This document shows, in pieces, positions 1 through 6,972 of a DNA stretch of 64,000 bases (within the stretch, counting starts at the first letter, position 1; the number at the start of each line of letters is the position of its first letter). This DNA is from Sphingobacterium athyrii (GTDB taxonomy: Bacteria; Bacteroidota; Bacteroidia; Sphingobacteriales; Sphingobacteriaceae). A program made the translations under genes and the position numbers. The notes under the pieces are model-generated. The model searched no databases and was not told the origin of the DNA. It worked only from the letters and a program-made list of their open reading frames with translations. The stretch lies in NCBI RefSeq assembly GCF_003071065.1, contig NZ_QCXX01000003.1, positions 1 through 64,000 on the forward strand, in the 5' to 3' direction.

Positions 1-434
1 TAGGTTTAATTGGATACATGATTATTGACGCCTTAATAAGTCTATCACCAAGATCCGTGTATTGTCTTTCAGATAATAAATGTATCACTGTAATGAATGG
101 AAAAGATGATGAAATCTATTTTATCCCTGGAAAATATACAGGTGAAGAAATTCCTTCAGATGACTATGTGACGGTAACGAATTTGGACCGAGATTTTGCA
201 AGTGCGGTTTTCTCAAAAAACAATGTTGTGCTAATTAGAATTGATGGCAATCCAAAGGTTATTCAGCGATCTTCTCGTGAGGTGATTAAATTATACAATG
301 ATGATCTAGCAAACAACGATAGTTTATACACTTGTTTTGATGGACGAGACTCGGTGTACAAAAAAGGAGTTCATTTTATAAATATGAATCTTAAGGAAAA
401 TTATGCTTGGAATTCAGAGGGTAAGCTTAAATAG
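1..434 (+). CDS. Small membrane protein, immunity-like, copy 1 (5' end outside window)
   Basis: The reading frame is already open at the window edge, so the N-terminus is missing. The visible protein begins in a hydrophobic helix and continues as a soluble domain with the motifs SVYCLSDNKCITVMNGKD and KKGVHFINMNL. It is a second copy of the 170-residue protein ending at 3981. The first ~205 nt and the last ~90 nt match that copy almost base for base, while the middle is clearly diverged. No known family was recognised. Its place among immunity-like lipoproteins suggests an immunity protein, which is inference. Confidence 0.6.
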   Translation, partial: GLIGYMIIDALISLSPRSVYCLSDNKCITVMNGKDDEIYFIPGKYTGEEIPSDDYVTVTNLDRDFASAVFSKNNVVLIRIDGNPKVIQRSSREVIKLYNDDLANNDSLYTCFDGRDSVYKKGVHFINMNLKENYAWNSEGKLK

Positions 435-446
435 ATTTTTGTTTAT

Positions 447-512
447 AGAATCAAAAGCTTATGGCTTAGCATTTGATCTTTCTATTTACGATGCTCATAA
501 ATTAAGTATACG
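447..512 (+). repeat. Direct repeat downstream of membrane protein copy 1
   Basis: This stretch recurs at 4125-4192 with a few substitutions and one extra T. In copy 1 it follows the stop codon after 12 shared bases. In copy 2 about 131 extra bases (3994-4124) separate the shared 12 bases from the repeat. It shows that the duplication includes 3' flanking DNA as well as the gene. Confidence 0.75.
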
Positions 513-575
513 ATATTCTAGAAGCAGTTTTGGAATATCCTTTGGTTGGTATTGATAGCATTACAAAATTCTGAT

Positions 576-1004
576 ATGAAAAAGACTGCTTCTATTAATT
601 TTTTTTTATTAATCCCACTTTTACCTTTATTGTTTAATTGTGCAGATTACAATAAAAGGCAATGTGAAAAGTTTACTGGATTTTATAAAGATGTACAATT
701 TGACGTGGTAATTTTAAGTAAACCAGTTGCTGAGCCTAATTATTACCGGTTTTCTGTAAGGGATTTAGCGTCAAAAAAAGATTCAATATTGTCTGTTGAT
801 AGAGAACTCGTCTCACTATCTCCAATATGGAATATAGGAGACACATTAACAAAGAACCAAGGAAATACCATCGTAGAATTGAGGAAGAAAGATTCAATAT
901 TAAATGCTAGGAAGTTTTTAATAGAATGGACATGTAAAGGTACTTTCATTAATGGTGAAGATGGTAATATATGGGAGAGAAGGTTGGCCTTCGGTACGTT
1001 TTAG
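576..1004 (+). CDS. Small lipoprotein, family A paralog 1
   Basis: The 142-residue protein has a lipoprotein signal peptide (MKKTASINFF..., lipobox LFNC) and should be anchored in the envelope. The frame is open from a TTG at 546, but the ATG at 576 begins a normal signal peptide and was chosen. It is paralogous to the lipoproteins at 1094-1534 and 6178-6570. All three share a Cys-rich start, AEPNYY/C, a basic VDR/IDR segment, IGDTL, KGN(T/S)IV and a C-terminal EWTC(K/N)G. No family name was recognised. Tandem paralogs of a secreted lipoprotein in a toxin-remnant region suggest an immunity role, which is inferred. Confidence 0.7.
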   Translation: MKKTASINFFLLIPLLPLLFNCADYNKRQCEKFTGFYKDVQFDVVILSKPVAEPNYYRFSVRDLASKKDSILSVDRELVSLSPIWNIGDTLTKNQGNTIVELRKKDSILNARKFLIEWTCKGTFINGEDGNIWERRLAFGTF

Positions 1005-1093
1005 TTTTTCTTGTGGTATTGATAAAACTATAAGATTTTAGAAGAAACATATATTTTTAATTGTACGTTTGTTTATCGATTAATAATGAAAAG

Positions 1094-1534
1094 ATGAAGT
1101 TAAATTCTAAATATAAAGGCTGGAGATTTGCATGTATTGTTCTTTTTTTATCTAGTTGCCTAACCGAACAAGGCTGTAAAGAAACTGTCAATTATTACAG
1201 TAACCTTGAATTTAATGTTGTAGTAGAAGGTCCTAGATCTGCGGAACCCAATTATTACGAAATGGAGGCAAAGGATATCCTTTTAAATAAAAGCAGTAAA
1301 GTTAAAATAGACCGTAGCCTTGCTAGTATTGTTCCTAAATGGTCAATTGGAGATACTTTGGTTAAAAACAAAGGAAATACCATTGTTATGTTAAAGAAAA
1401 GGAAAGCTGTTTTGGGCACGAGAATCTTTCTCTCAGAGTGGACCTGCAATGGAGGTACGATTAATGGTACACCCGTGGATACTTGGGTAAGCAAGTTTAA
1501 AGAATCGGGTCTAACAGAGGATTCTTATGAATAA
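1094..1534 (+). CDS. Small lipoprotein, family A paralog 2
   Basis: This 146-residue lipoprotein has a signal peptide ending in the lipobox LSSC. The ATG at 1094 is preferred over the upstream TTG at 1061 because it starts the signal peptide. It matches 576-1004 and 6178-6570 along its length (AEPNYYEM, KVKIDRSL, WSIGDTL, NKGNTIV, EWTCNGG). It is closer to the 6178 copy than to the adjacent one, so the array was not built by simple neighbour-to-neighbour duplication. The function is unknown. Confidence 0.7.
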   Translation: MKLNSKYKGWRFACIVLFLSSCLTEQGCKETVNYYSNLEFNVVVEGPRSAEPNYYEMEAKDILLNKSSKVKIDRSLASIVPKWSIGDTLVKNKGNTIVMLKKRKAVLGTRIFLSEWTCNGGTINGTPVDTWVSKFKESGLTEDSYE

Positions 1535-1593
1535 CGATTCCGTGAATTTTTGACTTATTTGTGAGGATCATTGCTTTGTAGTTTACTTATAAA

Positions 1594-2076
1594 ATGGAAG
1601 GTGTTACCAGTTTTAACAAAGTAATTAGCGAAATGGAATTAAATGATTTGGAGACTAGTTTGAAGGAGTTAAGCTTGAATCCACTTGATAGTTTGTTTAA
1701 TAGCATTGACTTTGAGGAGTTTGAACAAGTTTTATATAGACTTGCTTATAATCCAGAAAACGGAGATGTTAACTTTTTTATCTATACTTATATGTTAAGA
1801 CTTTTAGGGGGGAAAGAGAATGATTGGCGAATACATTTATCCATCAGTAGGTTGATGGGGGGCATTTTAAATCATATTGATGGGTGTGAATTGATAGGTC
1901 TATACCATGCGAAAGAAGCGGATAAACTAAAGCCAATGGATGCAGATATTCTGGAGTTTATTTTGTATTATAACCATATTCCTGAAAAAATATTGTCGGA
2001 TGAAGAAGCTCTGGTTTATTCTCAAAAGCTGCTTGTGGTTAAACCTGATAGTGACATAGTAAAAAGAGATATCTAG
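1594..2076 (+). CDS. Hypothetical acidic helical protein
   Basis: The predicted 160-residue protein has no signal peptide or membrane segment, so it should be cytoplasmic. It is acidic and looks largely helical (ELNDLETSLKEL, MDADILEFILYYNHI). I did not recognise a family. A cytoplasmic acidic protein directly before a toxin-like fragment is compatible with an immunity role, but nothing in the sequence proves this. Confidence 0.6.
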   Translation: MEGVTSFNKVISEMELNDLETSLKELSLNPLDSLFNSIDFEEFEQVLYRLAYNPENGDVNFFIYTYMLRLLGGKENDWRIHLSISRLMGGILNHIDGCELIGLYHAKEADKLKPMDADILEFILYYNHIPEKILSDEEALVYSQKLLVVKPDSDIVKRDI

Positions 2077-2079
2077 TAG

Positions 2080-2393
2080 AGAAGGCCAACATGGTATGTG
2101 TTACACTATGATGAAAAACGCTATCGTGATGAAGAAGGAAATTTGATAAAGTGGCTGAAAAAATCTTAAAGGACAGCATAAGCACAGATTATGTCAGAGA
2201 TCTTCAAAGACAATTTAAAAAGCCTCCCATAAACAAATCAGTAAAAGTTAATCATGGTTCATTGGTAAATCCTACAATTACTAACTTAGAGTTAGATGCT
2301 ATTCGCTACCAACGATCTGTGAGAAGCTGGCAAAATACAATTGGAAAATTTGAAAAAGGTACAAAAGGTTATGAAAATAAATTTGCTTTTTAA
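2080..2393 (+). pseudogene. Probable toxin C-terminal remnant with frameshift
   Basis: Two overlapping frames read like parts of one protein. Frame 1 from 2080 gives a stretch containing WYVLHYDEKRYRDEEGNL and stops at about 2167. The next frame then runs VAEKILKDSISTDYVRDLQ and onward to the stop at 2393. Neither part has a proper start. The tail overlaps the ATG of the next lipoprotein at 2371, the layout expected of a toxin coupled to its immunity gene. The toxin identity is inferred from style and context; no catalytic motif is visible. Confidence 0.4.
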
Positions 2394-2934
2394 TATTTTA
2401 ATGATAGTTATCCTATCTTCATGTCAATCTGCTAATAAATGTGAGGATCCAATTTGCTTTAATACTTCAATTGAAGAAAGCAAGAATAATTATGTTGTTA
2501 AACTTGAATTTGAATCAAAAAAAGATACGATATTAAAATTAGATGCGAGAATGTTTACGACAGGTTGCCCTGATTATTGGGAAGATCCAACGGAGTTCTA
2601 TAAAAATCGAAATCCCAATGTTTTAAAACATAATCATATTATTGTTGAGAATACAGATAATGAAGTTAGGCTACTATCGAGACAGTTTTTTCCAAAAGGA
2701 AAACAAATACCAATTGAATTACCTAACTGTGCCTTCTTGGAACAGTTTGATTTGATATTGAAAAAGAATAAAGTAATTTCTTATAATTTTTTTGTTGGGA
2801 AGAATCAAAATGAGCTAAGAGTGTCGACCTCAGATCGAAAAGTCAAATTACACTTATACCTGAAAAATAACGGACACGGTACTATTATAAGCTCAAGTAA
2901 CTGGATTGATCTGAATCGGTACATTTCTGAGTAA
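2371..2934 (+). CDS. Hypothetical lipoprotein, possible immunity protein
   Basis: The 187-residue protein has a clear lipoprotein signal peptide (MKINLLFNILMIVILSSC) and a mature part rich in charged and aromatic residues, with Cys near CEDPICF, TTGCPDYW and LPNCAF. The longer frame from 2341 would put ten residues before the signal peptide, so the internal ATG is used. The gene starts inside the end of the preceding frame (23-bp overlap), which points to translational coupling. No family was recognised. Confidence 0.65.
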   Translation: MKINLLFNILMIVILSSCQSANKCEDPICFNTSIEESKNNYVVKLEFESKKDTILKLDARMFTTGCPDYWEDPTEFYKNRNPNVLKHNHIIVENTDNEVRLLSRQFFPKGKQIPIELPNCAFLEQFDLILKKNKVISYNFFVGKNQNELRVSTSDRKVKLHLYLKNNGHGTIISSSNWIDLNRYISE

Positions 2935-3018
2935 ATATATCATTTCTCATTCATTGATTAATAATGGAGAAGGTTCTGGTCAAGCTTCATAGTAGAGGTT
3001 GGCCTTTATAGACCCACC

Positions 3019-3237
3019 ATGGATGATAATTTGACTTTATATGGAAATAATAGGTTCAGAAGTAGCTTTTGGGGAAGTGGTGAGTATAGGCTTGAGCCTG
3101 GTGTATTCACTACTAAGTTAGTTTTAATAAACTCAGGAAATACTGTGGCGAACGAATTGTCTGTTATCCGGAAGAATAGTAAAATAGTTATTATGCTGGA
3201 CGACCTTTGCGATCGGTACTACGAAAAAGAAGATTGA
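3019..3237 (+). pseudogene. 5'-truncated copy of the 4329-4697 small protein
   Basis: The 72 residues match the C-terminal two thirds of the protein encoded at 4365-4697 (FRSSFWGSGEYRLEPGVF against YRSSFWGNGEYRIEYGIF, and a similar ending CDRYYEK/CNFFYEK). The signal/membrane part is absent. The ATG at 3019 lies inside the homologous region, so it is a fortuitous start. I regard it as a decayed duplicate. Confidence 0.6.
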
Positions 3238-3468
3238 TTTGAATTCCAGCTGTATAAAGATGGCACGTCGATGTAGTAATACAATTGGGATATTTGGAAA
3301 AATAACAACTATTTTATATATAAATTTTTGTTATGATATTATCTTCGTGTATTGGGCAGTGTGGCGATATCATGGCCCTGGGTAGAGCTAATCTTCCAGG
3401 CCACTTCCACAAGCGTACAGTCCTATGCATCCATTAAAAAAGTATGAACAGGAAACAAAAGAAAGACT

Positions 3469-3981
3469 ATGGCTAATGCAAACCAACCCGTTTCTAGGGC
3501 AACCAAAGTGGTAAAAATGATCTTGAAAATTTTACTGATAAGTTTTATAGGTTTAATTGGATACATGATTATTGACGCCTTAATAAGTCTATCACCAAGA
3601 TCCGTGTATTGTCTTTCAGATAATAAATGTATCACTGTAATGAATGGAAAAGATGATGAAATCTATTTTATCCCTGGAAAATATACAGGTGAAGAAATTC
3701 CTTCAGATGACTATGTGAAGGTAACGAATTTGGACCGAGATTTTGCAAGTGTTGTTTTTACCAATGATAATATTTTACTTATTAAAATTGATGATTATTC
3801 AAAGGTATTTCAGCGATCTTCTCACGGATTGATTAAACTTTATAATGATGATAAATATTACAACGATAGTTTATATATAGATTTTGAGGGTACAAAATCG
3901 TTGTACAAAAAAGGAGTTCATTTTATAAATATGAATCTTAAGGAAAATTATGCTTGGAATTTAGAGGGTAAACTTAAATAG
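3469..3981 (+). CDS. Small membrane protein, immunity-like, copy 2
   Basis: This 170-residue protein has one N-terminal transmembrane helix (about residues 17-38, MILKILLISFIGLIGYMI) followed by a ~130-residue soluble domain. It is the full-length counterpart of the partial copy at 1-434. The start at 3469 gives a short hydrophilic leader. A second ATG at 3517, just after a stop codon in another frame at 3512-3514, would begin at the helix and is a real alternative. Function unknown; an immunity role is inferred from the neighbourhood. Confidence 0.6.
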   Translation: MANANQPVSRATKVVKMILKILLISFIGLIGYMIIDALISLSPRSVYCLSDNKCITVMNGKDDEIYFIPGKYTGEEIPSDDYVKVTNLDRDFASVVFTNDNILLIKIDDYSKVFQRSSHGLIKLYNDDKYYNDSLYIDFEGTKSLYKKGVHFINMNLKENYAWNLEGKLK

Positions 3982-4328
3982 ATTTTTGTTTATGTAAGTA
4001 TGTTTTTAAAAAATGGTGAACACCTGAGGGGTGTTTATAATTTTATTCGTTAATATTCGCGTTCCATTTGAATTCGGGCGTAAAGTAAACCTCCTAATTT
4101 TGTTCATTAGCGCATTAATTAAGCAGAATCAAAAGCTTATGGCTTAGCATTTGATCTTTTTATTTGCGATGCTTCATAAATTAAGTATAGGATATTTTTT
4201 TATTTACATCTTCCTGTAAAAAAATATAAGAGAACAACTAAATTTTCAGATGATTATAATATAAAACATAATATATTTACTAAAAAGGAATCAAATACAT
4301 ATCAAACTTATCTATTTTACTCTAAGTA
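3982..4328. other. Intergenic stretch with inserted segment and repeat
   Basis: This 347-bp gap holds about 131 bp (3994-4124) absent from the matching position after copy 1, then the direct repeat (4125-4192), then very AT-rich DNA. A short palindrome AACACC-GGTGTT near 4020-4036 could be a weak terminator. No convincing gene was seen. Confidence 0.5.
4125..4192 (+). repeat. Direct repeat downstream of membrane protein copy 2
   Basis: This is the second copy of the element at 447-512. Relative to copy 1 it has one extra T after GATGC, which breaks the short frame that is open through copy 1. Confidence 0.75.
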
Positions 4329-4697
4329 ATGAAAAAAACTTGAATTTGGCCATTCTTATTTATCTTGTTTTTATTAGCTTTAGCAATCGCGTATTCAAGG
4401 TTAATTACTCACCCAATGGCATTAGGGAAATATTATTTCAAATATCATGAATGTGGCGCTATTGGGGAACTTCCTGATAAGGATGATACGCTTACTTTAC
4501 TTGATGATAATAAATATAGAAGTTCTTTTTGGGGGAATGGTGAATATCGTATAGAATACGGGATTTTTAGAACACTATTAGTTTTGAGTTATTCAGGTGG
4601 TACCGCTTCATACGAACTTGAAATAAAAAAAGTAGGCAATAAGATCACTATTGTTTTGGATGGTGCTTGCAATTTTTTTTACGAAAAGATTGAGTAA
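4329..4697 (+). pseudogene. Small signal-anchored protein with in-frame TGA at codon 5
   Basis: The ATG at 4329 gives MKKT, then TGA at 4341-4343, then in the same frame IWPFLFILFLLALAIAYS and the rest of the protein to 4697. The sequence around the stop reads as an ordinary N-terminal membrane or signal segment, so the TGA looks like a nonsense mutation. Translation might restart at the TTG at 4365 and leave 110 residues. The C-terminal part matches 3019-3237. No family was recognised. Confidence 0.55.
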
Positions 4698-4802
4698 TTG
4701 CAGTTAGAGGATGTAGCTTTTATATTTACTGAGAATTACAAAAAGGTCATTATATTATTGTCATGCAAAATGTATTGATTTTTCGTGTGAGACCTGTTGT
4801 GG

Positions 4803-4916
4803 CTAGGTAAACATATAGTTGATCCTGCCGAGCGTAGCGGAATCCAATAGTGTATCAGTCTTTCCTGAAAGATAGTCCAGCGACACGTCCAGCAATTTAA
4901 TCGCCGAAAATAGTTG
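4803..4916 (-). pseudogene. C-terminal remnant of an XRE-type helix-turn-helix regulator
   Basis: The minus strand is open for 37 codons and contains IKLLDVSLDYLSGKTDTLLD. This is the typical end of the HTH_3 domain and following linker in XRE regulators of Bacteroidota. The DNA-binding helices are missing, so only a scar remains, with no start codon. Recognition rests on family knowledge without a search. Confidence 0.5.
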
Positions 4917-4962
4917 TTAATTTTTACATTAGATAGGAATTGATTTGTTTAGATTTAGGAAG

Positions 4963-5343
4963 ATGAAGAAAATTGAATTTTTAGAAAATCCGATGGGTTA
5001 TTGCAACGAAACCGAGTACATTGCATATCTCCCAAAAGTAAAAGATGAAAATGACCTATTTAGAGAGTTGAATGATATTCTTGCATTTCCAGATTATTTT
5101 GGAGATAACTGGAACGCTTTATTTGACTGTTTAAGAGATTTTAGCTGGATTAGTAAGCGAGGAGTTGCATTAGTGCATTTAGAAATTCCTATACTGTCTG
5201 AGGAAGAACTAATGACTTATTTTGAAATAATATTTTCTGCAGTTGAAGACTGGACAGATACTGATGATCATTATTTTAAAGTAATTTTTTCCAAAGAAGA
5301 TGAACCTAAAATTATGAAATTTATTACCGATCTGGAACGATAA
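4963..5343 (+). CDS. Barstar-like RNase inhibitor (immunity protein)
   Basis: This 126-residue cytoplasmic protein carries the barstar signature LAFPDYFGDNWNALFDCLRD at about residues 42-61, followed by the acidic helix and strand pattern of barstar folds. Barstar proteins bind and block barnase-type ribonucleases. The frame is open from a TTG at 4945, but the ATG at 4963 (MKKIEFLENP) is the better start. No barnase-like toxin gene lies beside it in the window, so it looks like an orphan immunity gene, consistent with the rest of this region. Confidence 0.8.
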   Translation: MKKIEFLENPMGYCNETEYIAYLPKVKDENDLFRELNDILAFPDYFGDNWNALFDCLRDFSWISKRGVALVHLEIPILSEEELMTYFEIIFSAVEDWTDTDDHYFKVIFSKEDEPKIMKFITDLER

Positions 5344-5400
5344 AAAAGATATTTAACTCACGAGAAGCTCTAGTTGGCGGGTGAAAGATAAAATTTTTAA

Positions 5401-5517
5401 CCCAAACCCAAGTCGCCTTTCCATAGTTTAATTACTTATTTTGATGATCAAAGAGATCATGAGATGGTTAATCAAGGTATTCAATATTGGAATAATAATT
5501 TTAAAAATAAAAAATGA
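5401..5517 (+). pseudogene. Possible toxin tail overlapping the next lipoprotein gene
   Basis: After a stop at 5398-5400 a 38-codon frame runs to TGA at 5515-5517 and contains SLITYFDDQRDHEMVNQ and GIQYWNNNFKNKK. There is no start codon. Its stop overlaps the ATG of the following lipoprotein as ATGA, the hallmark of translationally coupled gene pairs such as toxin and immunity genes. The toxin assignment is inferred; no catalytic residues can be named. Confidence 0.35.
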
Positions 5518-6092
5518 GACAAGTATTGTTTTTTCTTACAGGATTTATCTTGTATGGATGTAGTGATTATAAAATTAAGTATACATCAGAAGAAATGAGA
5601 AATCTTCAAGAATGTTTAATTAAAATTGAGGAATTGGAAAAGAAAATTGATCGTTTGACGCAGAATCAAGAAATGTATCCTTCTTTTATTTCAGGCGACA
5701 ACAGTATATCTTTCGATTATACTGCAATTGGTGAAGATGAAATAAATTTTAATAACAGAAGTAAAAATCATTCCAATCCCAGAGAAATAACTAAGCTGGT
5801 AAAAATTCCTGGATTATCAGTAACAGAAACCTCGGAGCTAAAAAAATTAATAACTTACATTCAAAATCGCTATAATATACATTCCCAGTCATATGTTATT
5901 TATGATCCTCGTGATTTTTCTGGTGTTTATTTATACGAATATATTTACGGAGACTTATATACTGATAACCCAGAACAGGTTGGATACATTACAGTCTTAA
6001 ATGAAAAAAAAATTAATACTAAATGGTTTTCAGATCACTTTGTTATAGAAGATAAAAAAGAAGGTTTATTCTTGGTACGGAATAAACTTTAG
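5514..6092 (+). CDS. Hypothetical lipoprotein, possible immunity protein
   Basis: The 192-residue protein has a lipoprotein signal peptide ending LYGC. A short coiled-coil-like segment follows (residues about 25-50, MRNLQECLIKIEELEKKIDR), then a mixed domain with many Tyr and Asp. Its ATG overlaps the stop of a short upstream frame (ATGA), suggesting that it was the second gene of a coupled pair. No family was recognised. Confidence 0.65.
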   Translation: MRQVLFFLTGFILYGCSDYKIKYTSEEMRNLQECLIKIEELEKKIDRLTQNQEMYPSFISGDNSISFDYTAIGEDEINFNNRSKNHSNPREITKLVKIPGLSVTETSELKKLITYIQNRYNIHSQSYVIYDPRDFSGVYLYEYIYGDLYTDNPEQVGYITVLNEKKINTKWFSDHFVIEDKKEGLFLVRNKL

Positions 6093-6177
6093 TATTGATT
6101 ATGAATCAAATTTTATTTTGGTAATAAGGTGGGTTGATTAAATCTTATTGTAATGGTTGAATATTACTTATAGAAAA

Positions 6178-6570
6178 ATGTGTTTGAAAAATAAAAAGAG
6201 ATTTAGTCTTTTCTTGAGTGGTGTTTTACTACCTTTTTTGTCTGGTTGTAGGACTGAAGAGAAATGTAGACAAATCATGGAATATAATAGTAACATAGAA
6301 TTTAACCTAGTGATCGAGGGGCCTACAACTGCGGAACCCAACTACTGCGAAATGAATGCAAAGGATCTTATTCTCAATAGAAGTGGAAGAGCCAAGGTGG
6401 ATCGTGGTTTAGGAAGTATTGTTCCAAATTGGAGTATTGGTGATACATTGACCAAAAGTAAAGGAAATTCTATTGTGATTTTGAAGAAGAAAAAACCTAT
6501 TCAGGGCACAAGAATATTTGTTTCGGAATGGACTTGTAATGGTAGCTTTATCAATGGCGAACCCTTTTGA
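6178..6570 (+). CDS. Small lipoprotein, family A paralog 3
   Basis: This 130-residue lipoprotein has lipobox LSGC. It is the third member of the family at 576-1004 and 1094-1534, with AEPNYCEM, KVDRGLGSIVPNWSIGDTL, KGNSIV and EWTCNGSF. It ends about 15 residues earlier than the 1094 copy. The start at 6178 is taken over the TTG at 6157 because it begins the signal peptide. Function unknown. Confidence 0.7.
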   Translation: MCLKNKKRFSLFLSGVLLPFLSGCRTEEKCRQIMEYNSNIEFNLVIEGPTTAEPNYCEMNAKDLILNRSGRAKVDRGLGSIVPNWSIGDTLTKSKGNSIVILKKKKPIQGTRIFVSEWTCNGSFINGEPF

Positions 6571-6797
6571 AATCTCTGCATCTAAGTTTAAATAAGCAGT
6601 TCTTAGCAATGTTTCCTTCGAATAGTTGGTTGCAGATAGCAAGAATTTTAATAGTATGATTCAGCTTTTAACAATTATATTTTCTGCAATTGGTATTTCT
6701 GCAAAACCGCGGATTGAGAAAGGATAGGATAGGAAGCAAAAGCAGCCATCAAGATTGTTTTATAACAAATTTGATTGACTGCTCCTTTATTTTTTAC

Positions 6798-6944
6798 TTA
6801 AATAGACCAGCTACAGGACTTAGCAGCAAAGAAAAATACCGCCAGCCATACAAGTCCCTTTGCCAGGAAGAAGATAAATGCCCCCATGCCGGCACGCTTC
6901 AACCATTTTGATTTATTGTCTTTATTATTGTCTTTTTGCTCCAT
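6798..6944 (-). CDS. 48-residue single-pass membrane protein
   Basis: This small gene encodes a charged Lys/Asn/Asp-rich leader (MEQKDNNKDNKSKWLKR) followed by one strongly hydrophobic helix (GAFIFFLAKGLVWLAVFFFA) and a short tail, KSCSWSI. It sits 28 bp downstream of the heme oxygenase gene on the same strand, so it is probably co-transcribed. The compositional split into a basic cytoplasmic leader and a membrane helix supports a real protein. The function is unknown; an accessory role in heme handling is a guess from position. Confidence 0.65.
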   Translation of the reverse strand: MEQKDNNKDNKSKWLKRAGMGAFIFFLAKGLVWLAVFFFAAKSCSWSI

Positions 6945-6972
6945 CTGAAGGGTTAAACAATATTCAGCCTAT

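Noticed and set aside
3333..3437. A 34-codon frame starting MILSSCIGQCGD, resembling a lipobox
   Set aside because: It is short, the hydrophobic part before the Cys is too small for a signal peptide, and other frames through the same DNA look equally plausible. It may be a fossil, but nothing supports a gene.
3425..3514. A 29-codon frame (MHPLKKYEQETKERLWLMQ...) ending just before the ATG at 3517
   Set aside because: It could be another toxin tail coupled to the membrane protein, but it overlaps the longer plausible start at 3469 and shows no motif. It is kept only as a reason to doubt the 3469 start.
6690..6911. A 73-codon plus-strand frame
   Set aside because: It is antisense to the 48-residue membrane protein gene, has a basic, Cys-containing composition without structure, and has no believable start context.
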